Shown in pieces: positions 44,050 to 53,140 of a DNA stretch of 64,000 nt (positions are counted from its first letter, which is position 1; every line of letters begins with the position of its first letter). Source of the stretch: Verrucomicrobiales bacterium (GTDB lineage: Bacteria; Verrucomicrobiota; Verrucomicrobiia; Verrucomicrobiales; DEV007). A model generated the notes under the pieces. It was given only the letters and a program-made list of their open reading frames with translations, did not search any database and was not told the origin of the DNA. The stretch is from positions 124,001 to 188,000 of the forward strand of contig DUBC01000036.1 in the NCBI GenBank assembly GCA_012960505.1. The letters run 5' to 3'. The translations under genes and the position numbers were made by a program.

Positions 44050-46539
44050 TTGGAAATATTTTTACAGTGGATTGGTTTTGATGGAGGCAATATTCCTGAG
44101 GGGGCTGAGGTGTCTTTTTATTTTGCTAACTTGCCAGAATCTTGGGGTGTCTTTGTGTTTTCGGCAGTTGTGTTGCTGATCGGATGGTTTGTTTTTAATC
44201 TTTACCGCAAAGAGAATGATGCTTGCTCGCCCTTGGCGAAAAAGATTTTGGCCTTAATTAGAATGACGGTATGTCTTTTTCTTTTATTTGTTTTTTTGGA
44301 GCCATCTTTGAGTTATACAAAATCTAGATCTTTGCGACCTGTTATTGCCTTATTGCGTGATTCTTCAGAGTCGATGAACATAAAGGATAGATACGTCGAT
44401 GAAACGTCAGCAAAGGCAGCGGCTTCAGTTATGGGTGTTACGGTTGAAGGGCTCAGGTCAGGTAAACCGTCAAGGGTTGACGTTGTAAATAAAATACTGA
44501 ATGAGGGTGATTCGGAATTAATTGGTCAACTAAGTAAGAAAGGAAGATTGCAGGTACTTGACTTTTCGGACAGAGTCACTGAGGTCGATGTGCAGAGAAA
44601 GAAGGGGCTGAGTGAAAATGGGAATGATAAATCTGCGGCTGGAATTAATGAAGAACAAATAGTTTTCCCTCACCTTGAGGCCAATGGGCCAGGCACTGAT
44701 CTTTCAGGTGCAATTCGCGAAGCGCTTACTGAAAAATTGACTTCTGCTGTTATAGTTTTCACTGACGGGCAACATAATGCTTCTAGTCAAGTTGATGAAG
44801 TGGTTTCTTCTTCAAAGAAACGCAATGTTCCTATTTTTTTTATTGGTTTGGGCGATTCAGATAGGCCTCAGAACATAAGTGTTACAAATCTGTATGCAGA
44901 CCCTCAAGTATGGAACAATGACCCATTTCAGATACAGGCAGTTCTCAGAGCGGAGGGAATTGGTGAGGAGTCTGTTAGAGTCGATCTTGTGGAAGTGGTT
45001 GAGTCGGATGATGGGGAACTTATAGACAAGATAATAGAATCTAAAGATATCGAATTGGCGCCTAAAGATGATCAGGTTAAGATAGATTTCTTGCACACTC
45101 CGAAGAGTCCTGGGGCTAAACGGTTCACGGTCCGATCAACTGTTCTGGATGATGAATCTAACAAGGAGGATAATCAGCCTCCTTCGCCAGTGAGAGTGCA
45201 GGTTCTAGATGATAACGCAAGAGTGTTAATGATTTCTGGAGGCCCCAGTTGGGAGTATAGAGCATTAGCGCGCCTACTTAATCGAGAAAAAATGATCAAC
45301 CTTTCTTGTTGGCTTCAGAGTTTAGATGAGGGGCGGCTACAACAAGGGAATACTCCAATCGATCAGATGCCGTCGACTCGGGAAGAACTGTTTAAATATG
45401 ATGTTGTTATAATGCTAGACCCGGATCCAAGGGAATTTGATGTTGATCTCATTTCCCTTTACAAGAAATTTGTCCGTGAACATTCCGGAGGATTGCTTTA
45501 CATGCCTGGACCGGTTTTTGGTGGTAGATTTTTAACTGGCGCACAAACGTCAGAAATTTCAGAGCTTTTACCTGTTAAGTTAGGAGATGTTGGAAGCATG
45601 GAGGTTGATGGATTGCTTTCTTCTAATGATCGGGAATGGCCCTTGGCTATTGTTGCAGCAAATACAGACCAGCCGATAATGCGATTTTATAATGATCCTC
45701 AAAAGACGTTGATGCAGTGGAAGAAACTGCCAGGAACTTATTGGAGTTTTCCTGCGCTAGAACCAAAGCCTGCAACCCGTGTTTTGATTGAGCATTCTGA
45801 TCCAACTCTTCGAAGGAAAGAGGTGGCTCGTCCTTTATTGGTCACTGGTCAGTATGGGTCAGGCAGAACAACGTATTTAGGATTTGACGGAACGTGGCGG
45901 TGGCGTACCAAAGGATTGGATGCTGAATTTTTTAAAAGATTTTGGATTCAAACGACTCGCTATTTGGTCGAGGGGCGTTCATTAGTTGGTAAGCGTAGGG
46001 GAATGATAGAGACCGAAAGGTTTCGATATCAGATAGGGGATCGAATTAAAATTAATGCTCGGCTAAAAGAGCAGAATTTCGAATGGTTAATTGCTGAAGA
46101 GGTCAAAGGACAGTTAATCTTGCCTGGAGAAGATTCTTCAGAAATTTCATTTACTCCTTTGAATGGACAACCTGGTGTTTATGAAGCGACAATAGTGGCG
46201 GCTAAGGAAGGGGCGTACAGTGTTTTTGTAGAGCTTCCCGAAGATGAAGGTGGCAAAGTGAAAATTGATTCAAATTTCACAGTTACTTTGCCACTTAAAG
46301 AAATAAAAGATACTTGGCTAGATCGGAATAAATTAATGAGTTTAGCTAAGTTGTCTGGAACTTCCTATTTAAATCCAGATAATTTACAAGAGTTGCCATC
46401 GATAATACCTGATATGACTAGGAAGCTTGCCTTTGAGAGTCCTCCTTTCCCGCTTTGGGATAACCGTATTTTGTTTATTATCCTTGTAGCTCTATTAACC
46501 TTAGAATGGTCATTACGTAAAAAATATAAATTGTTATAG
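44050..46539 (+). CDS. VWA/GATase-like membrane protein
   Basis: 829-aa protein with two N-terminal helices (about 35-55 and 70-90), a VWA domain starting at IALLRDSSESMN near residue 100 (D-x-S-x-S) and containing AVIVFTDGQHNASSQVD, a beta-rich region, then a class I glutamine amidotransferase-like Rossmann domain starting at VLMISGGPSWEYRALARLLN, and a last helix (LFIILVALLTLEW). This architecture resembles the BatA-like protein at 38171, so the two may form a pair. TTG start at 44050. Follows the cyclase-like gene by 24 bp. Confidence 0.87.
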   Translation: MEIFLQWIGFDGGNIPEGAEVSFYFANLPESWGVFVFSAVVLLIGWFVFNLYRKENDACSPLAKKILALIRMTVCLFLLFVFLEPSLSYTKSRSLRPVIALLRDSSESMNIKDRYVDETSAKAAASVMGVTVEGLRSGKPSRVDVVNKILNEGDSELIGQLSKKGRLQVLDFSDRVTEVDVQRKKGLSENGNDKSAAGINEEQIVFPHLEANGPGTDLSGAIREALTEKLTSAVIVFTDGQHNASSQVDEVVSSSKKRNVPIFFIGLGDSDRPQNISVTNLYADPQVWNNDPFQIQAVLRAEGIGEESVRVDLVEVVESDDGELIDKIIESKDIELAPKDDQVKIDFLHTPKSPGAKRFTVRSTVLDDESNKEDNQPPSPVRVQVLDDNARVLMISGGPSWEYRALARLLNREKMINLSCWLQSLDEGRLQQGNTPIDQMPSTREELFKYDVVIMLDPDPREFDVDLISLYKKFVREHSGGLLYMPGPVFGGRFLTGAQTSEISELLPVKLGDVGSMEVDGLLSSNDREWPLAIVAANTDQPIMRFYNDPQKTLMQWKKLPGTYWSFPALEPKPATRVLIEHSDPTLRRKEVARPLLVTGQYGSGRTTYLGFDGTWRWRTKGLDAEFFKRFWIQTTRYLVEGRSLVGKRRGMIETERFRYQIGDRIKINARLKEQNFEWLIAEEVKGQLILPGEDSSEISFTPLNGQPGVYEATIVAAKEGAYSVFVELPEDEGGKVKIDSNFTVTLPLKEIKDTWLDRNKLMSLAKLSGTSYLNPDNLQELPSIIPDMTRKLAFESPPFPLWDNRILFIILVALLTLEWSLRKKYKLL

Positions 46540-46558
46540 GAAGTACAAAATTATATAA

Positions 46559-48844
46559 ATGTCACTCAAAAACTCTAGCTCAGTCCCTAAGCAGATTCGT
46601 GTAGCGATTGGCAGAATGCGCCGCGCTGTTCAGAGGCACTTTTTGGTTGATGGGCTAAAGAATGTTTTATTGGCTCTCTTAGTTTTAATAATTATTGATT
46701 TTGCGTTGGATAGAATTTTTCGAATGGATGGACCTCAGCGGTTAATTATGCTGATCCTTTCTGTCTCCATTATTGGATATGTTGTTTACAGAAGGCTATT
46801 GGGTCCGCTTTTTTCCAGATTAAGTGATGATGCTTTGATGATTGAATTAGAAAAAGCTGAAGGCGGTATGGACGAGGTGCTGATAAGTGCTTTAGAACTT
46901 TCAAGGATGGGTATTGAAGATAACGAGAATGTTTCTACCAAGATGGTTGAGAATACCATCAATGAAGGTGCTAAAGCGGCTTCAAAAGTAAGAATTGAAT
47001 CGGCATTTAGACGTAAAAGAATGCGAGCTAACATATTTGTTCTAATATTGATTTTTTTGTGTTTTGTGGTTGGGGGTGCTTCAGCATCCAGGGGTCAGGT
47101 TTTGGATATTTGGTTTAAGCGTAATATCTTACTTTCTGATATTCCCTGGCCCAGTAATTATGTCTTGGAGTTGTCAGGATACAAGGATGGTAAGATTCGT
47201 GTTCCTCGTGGCGAAGACTGGTCTTTAATAGTGTCAGTAAAAGAAGATTACAAGGAGTTGCCGAATAGTGTTATTCTTGAATACAGGTACGAAAAAGGGA
47301 AGAGGAAGAGCTCTGAAACAATGATCCCAAATTCATCAGGAGATGAGTTTAGATCAAATGCCATTGATGTTTCAGAGCCTTTAAAAGTAAGGATTCGCAG
47401 TAAGGAGTACGAAACGGAGTGGATTCCTATGGAATTGGTAGATAGACCGAAAATTGAAAATTTCTCAATTTTGGCACGTTACCCAGGATATACAGGATTA
47501 GGGGAGCAGATCCTTTCAAACGACGAGGGTCCATACAGTTTGTTGAGTGGAACAAGTGTTAAAATAAACGGAATAGTGAATAAATCTCTTCGGAGTGCAT
47601 CAATTACTGTGGGAGGAGTCGCGTATCCCTTAGAAGTTGAAGACAGCAAATTTGCCGGGATTCTTCCGAAGGAACAAGTAATCAGTGGTGTATATGAGGT
47701 GGGCGTCGAGGATTTAGAAGAAATGGGTTTTTCGGAGGATGGAGAGGTAATGGGGTTGGGGCTAAGAGAAAAGGCAACATTCAAGATTAGAATACAGAAT
47801 GATCGAAAGCCAAAAGTTGTGGCTTCTGTTGAGGGAGTCAGTGGTCTGATTGTTCCTGGAGCGATGATTCCTTATGTTGGAATTATTGAGGATGATTATG
47901 CCGTTAAAGAAGTTGAAATTAGATATTCGTGGAAGGAAGATCAGGGTGAAAGAGAAGAGGTGACAGATTCCATTGTTCCTGATGAGGTGCTCAATCTTTT
48001 AGGAAATAAACAGATTCCATTAGACGGACGCCTTGATCTTAACGGGCTTGATATCCCATTAAATTCAAGATTTAGTATGTTGTTTACGGCTAAGGACAAT
48101 AATGAAGTTTCTGGCCCAAATGTTGGAGAGTCGACCAAGATTCTTCTAAGAGTAGTTGGGGAGGCGGAGTTGCGTACTGACTTGTTACGAAGAGAAAAGG
48201 AGCAGCGGCAAATTTTATTAGAGTTAGTCAAAAAACAAGATCTTCTGCTAACGGACACTGGGGCCTTGGCGGCAGAGTTGTTGGACGTAAATGTTTTAGG
48301 GAGGTCTGAGAAAGAAAGGCTGGCTGTGCTGCAGAAGCGGCAGAAATTATTAAGTGTAAATGTAAATAATATAGTTAAAAGGCTCGGCGGTATGGTTAGT
48401 GAAATAGTAAATAATCGTCTCGAGGAAGATGACGGTATTTTGAAACAAAGGTTGCGGCAAAAAGTGATTGTGCCTCTTGCTACCTTGGTTGAGGAAGTTA
48501 TTCCTGTTGCGGCATTAGAACTTGATTCTTCTCGTAGAACATTGAAAAAAGATTCTAGGAATGAATCCTTGAGAATTGCAAGCCAGTCTCAATTTGCGGC
48601 GCTGGAAGCGATGAAGGAAGTTTTAGTGCATATGGTAAGGAATGAGGGTTATCAGCAAGCTGTTAATTTGTTATATGAGATACAGCGAGCGCAAGAGCGG
48701 ATGAACAAGATGACAGCTAAGGCAAAAGAAGAATTTCTTGGCAATGTAGTTCGAGAAAAAGAAGAGAAAAGTAATGCTAATAAAGAACAAAAACACAGTA
48801 TTGAAGATTTAAAAGAAGATGGAGCGAAGAAAGGTGATAATTAA
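46559..48844 (+). CDS. DUF4175-like large membrane protein
   Basis: 761-aa protein. Three hydrophobic segments in the first 190 residues (NVLLALLVLIIIDFALD, LIMLILSVSIIGYVVY, FVLILIFLCFVVGGAS) are followed by a beta-rich periplasmic region (about 190-500, with LVDRPKIENFSILARYPGYT) and a charged helical C-terminus of about 250 residues. The layout fits the DUF4175 type of protein found beside VWA/MoxR genes in alphaproteobacteria and PVC bacteria; assignment is by layout and not by a motif I can name. It starts 19 bp after the VWA/GATase gene and is followed by the coiled-coil gene (26 bp). Confidence 0.7.
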   Translation: MSLKNSSSVPKQIRVAIGRMRRAVQRHFLVDGLKNVLLALLVLIIIDFALDRIFRMDGPQRLIMLILSVSIIGYVVYRRLLGPLFSRLSDDALMIELEKAEGGMDEVLISALELSRMGIEDNENVSTKMVENTINEGAKAASKVRIESAFRRKRMRANIFVLILIFLCFVVGGASASRGQVLDIWFKRNILLSDIPWPSNYVLELSGYKDGKIRVPRGEDWSLIVSVKEDYKELPNSVILEYRYEKGKRKSSETMIPNSSGDEFRSNAIDVSEPLKVRIRSKEYETEWIPMELVDRPKIENFSILARYPGYTGLGEQILSNDEGPYSLLSGTSVKINGIVNKSLRSASITVGGVAYPLEVEDSKFAGILPKEQVISGVYEVGVEDLEEMGFSEDGEVMGLGLREKATFKIRIQNDRKPKVVASVEGVSGLIVPGAMIPYVGIIEDDYAVKEVEIRYSWKEDQGEREEVTDSIVPDEVLNLLGNKQIPLDGRLDLNGLDIPLNSRFSMLFTAKDNNEVSGPNVGESTKILLRVVGEAELRTDLLRREKEQRQILLELVKKQDLLLTDTGALAAELLDVNVLGRSEKERLAVLQKRQKLLSVNVNNIVKRLGGMVSEIVNNRLEEDDGILKQRLRQKVIVPLATLVEEVIPVAALELDSSRRTLKKDSRNESLRIASQSQFAALEAMKEVLVHMVRNEGYQQAVNLLYEIQRAQERMNKMTAKAKEEFLGNVVREKEEKSNANKEQKHSIEDLKEDGAKKGDN

Positions 48845-48870
48845 ACCAAAAGGGTTAAAATACTAATTAA

Positions 48871-50811
48871 ATGAAAGAGTTAACCTTATTTTATTGTGTG
48901 ACTTTATTGCTCGCATTTGGTGTAAATTTAATTCAGGGGCAGGAATCTCCTCAGATTGATTTATTTTTGAGTGTTCAGAAAACGGAAGAAATTAAAAAAA
49001 GTCCGCTAGGAGTAAGGCAACAAAGAATAAAGAGGATGATAGTTGAGTTAGAGATGCAATTCACTGAACTCGCAAGAACTTTACAAAAAGACAACCCTGA
49101 GCAGGCAGAGAAATTAGTAGATGCCTTTAAATCATCAAAGGAAATGCTATTGGAGAAACGAATGGATGAGATTACGGAGCTTCTAGATTTATCTAAATTA
49201 GACAGTGCGGGGGAGGAACAGAAGAAGACGATTGATGATGTTAAGAGTTTAATAGAATTCTTATTAAAAGATGACGAGGAAGCGGACCGAATAAAGGAAG
49301 AAATAAAAAAACTTCAGGAATGGAAGGATGCTATTGATGGTTTAATTAAAGATGAAAATAAACTTAAGGAGGAAAGTGAAATTCATACAGACAAGGACAA
49401 GGCGCTTGAGGATTTGAATAAGCAGATTGGTCAACTTAAAGAATTAATTGAGCGTCAAGATGAATTAAAAGCTGATACTGAAAAAGAATCAATCAAAGGG
49501 ATAGACGGTCTTGATAAAATTGCAGAAAAACAACAAGAGCTTCGTGAATTAACTGAGAGTCTACGTAATGAGCTTAAAGGGGATAAAGAGGATGCGGCTC
49601 AGGGCAAAGAATCAAAAGGAGATGAACGGGATTTGGATCAAGATAAATCTTCAGGAAAAGAGTCTTTACGTGATGCTGAAGAGGATCAAAAATGGGCTGA
49701 GAAGAAACTTGAGGAAGGTAAGGGGAAATTGGCCGTTGAAGCCGAAAAAGAGGCCCTTGATAATTTAAATAAAGCATTGGAGCAACTTGAGAAGGAGAAA
49801 GATCGCATTGAAGGACTTAGCTCTGATGACTTAGAGAAATTAGCAGAGGATCAAGGCTCGACTGCTAATGATGCGGGTAAGTTGTCAGAAAAAATGAAGA
49901 GTTCTGGCGACACTGAGGGAGATCCAAGTGAGCAGCAGGATCCTTTAAAGGATGGGCAAAAGCGTGCTCAGGAAGCAGTAGAGAGCGCTCAATCTAAAAT
50001 GGGAAAAGCATCAGAAAGTTTGGCTCAGGGAAGCCCTGGAGGTGCATCTGAAAGTCAAGAACAGGCCTTGGAGGATCTCGAGAAGGCTAAAGAGGAAGTA
50101 GAAAAGCAACTAGAAGAACTGAAACAGAATCAGAAAATGGAAGCTCTTGTTCAGTTGGAGCAGATGTTTAAGGAAATGCTTGAAAGACAAGAGAAGGCGA
50201 CTGCTAAGGTTCTTGTTTTGGATGAAAAACGAAATAATCAAGATGGTAAATTGAGGAGAGCTGACAGAATAGAATTGCGATCAGTTGAGTTACAGGAAAG
50301 AGAACTTTCAGAAAAATCTAAGGAGGTGGAGGGGCTTCTTGTTGATGATGGGGCGAGTGTTGTTGTGCGTAATGTCGTTGAGGGAATGAAGAATGATCTT
50401 ATAGCATTGGCTGATCGGGTCGATGCTAACGAGACGGGTTCTTTTGTTCAGCGTTCTCAGAAGGAGGTTGAAATGACATTAAAGGAATTAATTGATGCAG
50501 TGAAGATAGCTCAACAAATGCAGGAACAACAGCAGCAACAGCAGCAACAGCAGCAACAGCAGCAACAGCAGCAACAGCAAGAACAACAGTTATTGCCGCC
50601 GAGCGCCGAATTAAAGCTTTTACGGCTTACTCAGTTAAGAATTAATCGAAGGACAATTGATTTTGATGGCGAAATGAAAGGCTCTGAGAAATTGAATGAT
50701 GTTTTAAGGAGGCAGGTGCGTGGCGCGACTCTTTTACAGAAAAAAATTACTGAGTCTGCAAGAGAGCTTGCTGCCAGAGGACAGCCACCTGTGGAGGCAG
50801 AAATCGATTGA
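48871..50811 (+). CDS. Exported coiled-coil protein with glutamine run
   Basis: 646-aa protein with a likely signal peptide (LFYCVTLLLAFGVNLIQGQ) and then almost continuous Glu/Lys/Gln-rich heptad sequence (for instance LNKQIGQLKELIERQDELK and EKQQELRELTESLRNELK), broken by an acidic stretch (about 235-280) and a Gly/Ser segment near 385. A run of 18 glutamines lies at about residues 553-570, followed by a compact C-terminal part (LKLLRLTQLRINRRTIDFDG). No fold is recognised; it would be a long rod in the periplasm. Equivalent coiled-coil proteins are common next to DUF4175-like genes. Confidence 0.8.
   Translation: MKELTLFYCVTLLLAFGVNLIQGQESPQIDLFLSVQKTEEIKKSPLGVRQQRIKRMIVELEMQFTELARTLQKDNPEQAEKLVDAFKSSKEMLLEKRMDEITELLDLSKLDSAGEEQKKTIDDVKSLIEFLLKDDEEADRIKEEIKKLQEWKDAIDGLIKDENKLKEESEIHTDKDKALEDLNKQIGQLKELIERQDELKADTEKESIKGIDGLDKIAEKQQELRELTESLRNELKGDKEDAAQGKESKGDERDLDQDKSSGKESLRDAEEDQKWAEKKLEEGKGKLAVEAEKEALDNLNKALEQLEKEKDRIEGLSSDDLEKLAEDQGSTANDAGKLSEKMKSSGDTEGDPSEQQDPLKDGQKRAQEAVESAQSKMGKASESLAQGSPGGASESQEQALEDLEKAKEEVEKQLEELKQNQKMEALVQLEQMFKEMLERQEKATAKVLVLDEKRNNQDGKLRRADRIELRSVELQERELSEKSKEVEGLLVDDGASVVVRNVVEGMKNDLIALADRVDANETGSFVQRSQKEVEMTLKELIDAVKIAQQMQEQQQQQQQQQQQQQQQQQQEQQLLPPSAELKLLRLTQLRINRRTIDFDGEMKGSEKLNDVLRRQVRGATLLQKKITESARELAARGQPPVEAEID
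50524..50583 (+). repeat. CAG/CAA tandem repeat coding for 18 glutamines
   Basis: A (CAGCAGCAA)5-type array with edge codons encodes an uninterrupted Gln18 between QE and EQQ inside the coiled-coil gene. The 9-bp unit is in frame, so copy-number change would only alter the length of the run. Exact Gln limits: 50527-50580, that is 18 codons after GAA and before the next GAA. Confidence 0.92.
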
Positions 50812-50836
50812 ATCGTATATGAATTAACATAATCTA

Positions 50837-51889
50837 ATGATGATGAGATTTTCTATTATACATCAATCTTGCGTTGCATCGGCACTGATTGCTGGACTCT
50901 TTGCATCGCAAAAGGAATCTTCCGTAAAAGTTTTAGAGTTGTTCAGTGAGTACCATTCTTCAAATAAAGAGTTTTCTGCAGAGGTTCGAAATCAAATTGC
51001 TGATTTTAAGAATCGAGAAAAAATTGAAACTGGCGCTCTCACTTCATTTTTGAGAGAGCTATATCCTAATTTTGGTGAGGCCTTAAGAGTGGCTGGTGAT
51101 GATCCAGAAAAAGGCATTGAGGCATTGGAATTAATTTCGAAGAATAAGGATCCTTTTCTTGCGGCTGAGGGATCTTATTATCTTTCTAGAGTACTCCTTT
51201 CAGAGGGTCTTTTTGAAAAAGCTTTACCTCATTTGAGTAACGTTAGGAATGAGTGGAGTGGGCATTCTCTTCGTGGAGGAGAATCGTTATATTATGAAGG
51301 AGTCTGCTATTCGAATATGCTGCAGAGAACTGCAGCTTCTGATGCTCTTAACGAGTTTATTGAGAGTTATCCAAATTCATCACCTCGACTAATAGGAGCA
51401 GCTAAGGATTTGATAGCATCGCTTGAGCGAGTTCATCGGGGAAGTATTGATGATGTGGCGGGACACATGGAGTTCTCCCGGCGTAAATTAGATCTAACTG
51501 AGGTGGGTGAAGGGACGCAAGTTGCTCAAAGCAAGATAGTAGAAATGCTTGATGCGTTGATCGAAATGGCCGAAGAACAGGAAAAGCCTCCTCCCCCAAA
51601 TCCTAATAGTTCAGAGAGTCAGACGCAAGGTCAGGGAGGTAATCCATCGAGTAAGCCGGACAATGGAAAAAATAACAATAAACAAGGCAATCCCAATGCG
51701 CAGAATGCTCCGCGCGTAGTTCGACGAGTTAGGGGCGCCGCGGAAAGTGCTTGGGATGACTTGCGTAAACGGGACCGGGGAACTGATGCTCTTGGTGCTC
51801 TTAAGTCAAAGTATCCTGCAAGATACAGGCTTTTGGTGGATCAATATTATCGCTCAGTTCAAGGTGGAGCTAAGGATAAAAGTGAATAA
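50837..51889 (+). CDS. Exported tetratricopeptide-like protein
   Basis: 350-aa protein with a short hydrophobic N-terminus (SIIHQSCVASALIAGLFAS) that may be a signal peptide; three consecutive ATGs (50837-50845) leave the exact start open. Residues 60-190 contain TPR-like helices (GSYYLSRVLLSEGLFEKALP and ESLYYEGVCYSNMLQRTAAS). A Pro/Asn/Gln-rich linker (about 250-285) leads to a conserved-looking C-terminal segment (WDDLRKRDRGTDALGALKSK, then YPARYRLLVDQYYRS). That last segment recalls the end of DUF4175-cluster partner proteins, but I cannot name the family. Confidence 0.75.
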   Translation: MMMRFSIIHQSCVASALIAGLFASQKESSVKVLELFSEYHSSNKEFSAEVRNQIADFKNREKIETGALTSFLRELYPNFGEALRVAGDDPEKGIEALELISKNKDPFLAAEGSYYLSRVLLSEGLFEKALPHLSNVRNEWSGHSLRGGESLYYEGVCYSNMLQRTAASDALNEFIESYPNSSPRLIGAAKDLIASLERVHRGSIDDVAGHMEFSRRKLDLTEVGEGTQVAQSKIVEMLDALIEMAEEQEKPPPPNPNSSESQTQGQGGNPSSKPDNGKNNNKQGNPNAQNAPRVVRRVRGAAESAWDDLRKRDRGTDALGALKSKYPARYRLLVDQYYRSVQGGAKDKSE

Positions 51890-51914
51890 ATTAGGTTTGT
51901 CTTATGTATTGATA

Positions 51915-53099
51915 ATGCGTACAGCTTTTGCTTGGCTAATTATTACTTTTGTCTTAGTTGCATTTTCTTATGCCTCGGAAAAGCCTCGAGTCATTACGCT
52001 CGAAGGGGAAATCGTTGAAGGGGAAATCGAGTCGATTAGTGCAAATGGATTAGTGAATATAAAAGATCAAGATTTCCCTCTGGATGGGTTGAGGAGCATA
52101 ATACCTGGGAAACGTTCTGAAACTGCAGATCTTTCAGAGGGCAAGGTTATTCTTATTTGTGGCAGTGAGTTTTCAGCTTCTGGTATTAAATTGCTAGAAG
52201 AGGAAGTTGTTTTTGAATCTCCTGGAATTGGCAAAGTCGAACTGCCGATCGATGCTGTTAGAGCTTTCCGTTTTGGAAAATTGAAGAGGGGGTCCCGTTT
52301 TCAGAAAGGTCTTCTGGGATGGGAAGCAGCTAAGAAGGTTGACAGTATTTTCATCAGTGGCGGGGCCGAATTGCAGGAAGTTGATGGATTAATTGAGGAA
52401 ATAGATGGTAATTTTTTGGTCTTTGATCGTGATCAAAAATTACAAACGGTGCCATTGCCTCGAGCTTATGGAGTGGTTCTTGCTTCGCCTTTGTTAAAAG
52501 AAGATCAAAGACCATCTTGTGTATTATCTTTGCTTGGAGGTACTCGAGTCAAAGCTAATATAGAAAGTTATGATGGTAAAATGGTAGAGATTACTATTGT
52601 TGAAAATGTTAAGATGAATGTTCCCTGGAAGTGGGTTAAGCGGATAGGTTTGAAGTCTGCAAGGTTAGAGTACTTATCGGATCTCGATGTTATAAAAGAA
52701 GAGGTCCGCCCAGTCATTACCTTTCGAAGGCCTTGGCAAAGGGACCTCACTGTGACCGGGTTGCCGATAAAAATTAAAGACCAAATTTACGACAGGGGTT
52801 TGGGATTTACTTCAGGTACTTACGTTACTTTCCCGAATGAAGGTCCTTACGATTTGTTTATTGCTGAAATTGGTATTGATGATGATGCTTTGGGTAGAGG
52901 TGATTGTGAGTTTGTTGTCCGTGGTGGGAGTAAGGAATTATTCAGGAAAAGGGTCCGTGGTGGTGAGTCTGCGCAGCTCATAAAAGTTGATATTACTGGG
53001 CATGATCAAGTAACATTAGAGGTTGATCCCGGGGAAGACCTAGATATTGCAGATCATGCTGATTGGGCTGATGCTTGCTTTCTGCAAACATCTAAGTGA
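51915..53099 (+). CDS. Exported NPCBM-domain protein
   Basis: About 394 aa from ATG 51915, which gives a clean signal peptide (MRTAFAWLIITFVLVAFSYA); GTG 51882 is an alternative that overlaps the previous stop, and longer frames run inside the upstream gene. The first ~250 residues repeat a beta-strand pattern (VITLEGEIVEGEIESISANG, SCVLSLLGGTRVKANIESYD) suggestive of small barrels. The C-terminal ~150 residues are an NPCBM/NEW2-type carbohydrate-binding module: LPIKIKDQIYDRGLGFTSGT, FIAEIGIDDDALGRGDCEFV and DITGHDQVTLEVDPGEDLD. A surface-glycan-binding role is inference. Confidence 0.85.
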   Translation: MRTAFAWLIITFVLVAFSYASEKPRVITLEGEIVEGEIESISANGLVNIKDQDFPLDGLRSIIPGKRSETADLSEGKVILICGSEFSASGIKLLEEEVVFESPGIGKVELPIDAVRAFRFGKLKRGSRFQKGLLGWEAAKKVDSIFISGGAELQEVDGLIEEIDGNFLVFDRDQKLQTVPLPRAYGVVLASPLLKEDQRPSCVLSLLGGTRVKANIESYDGKMVEITIVENVKMNVPWKWVKRIGLKSARLEYLSDLDVIKEEVRPVITFRRPWQRDLTVTGLPIKIKDQIYDRGLGFTSGTYVTFPNEGPYDLFIAEIGIDDDALGRGDCEFVVRGGSKELFRKRVRGGESAQLIKVDITGHDQVTLEVDPGEDLDIADHADWADACFLQTSK

Positions 53100-53140
53100 A
53101 CGTATGTATATGCCTTTTTTGGTTTTCGTATTAAAATAAT

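Noticed and set aside
51747-51914. Upstream extension of the NPCBM gene
   Set aside because: It is a shadow of the TPR-like gene in another frame; the signal peptide starts at 51915.
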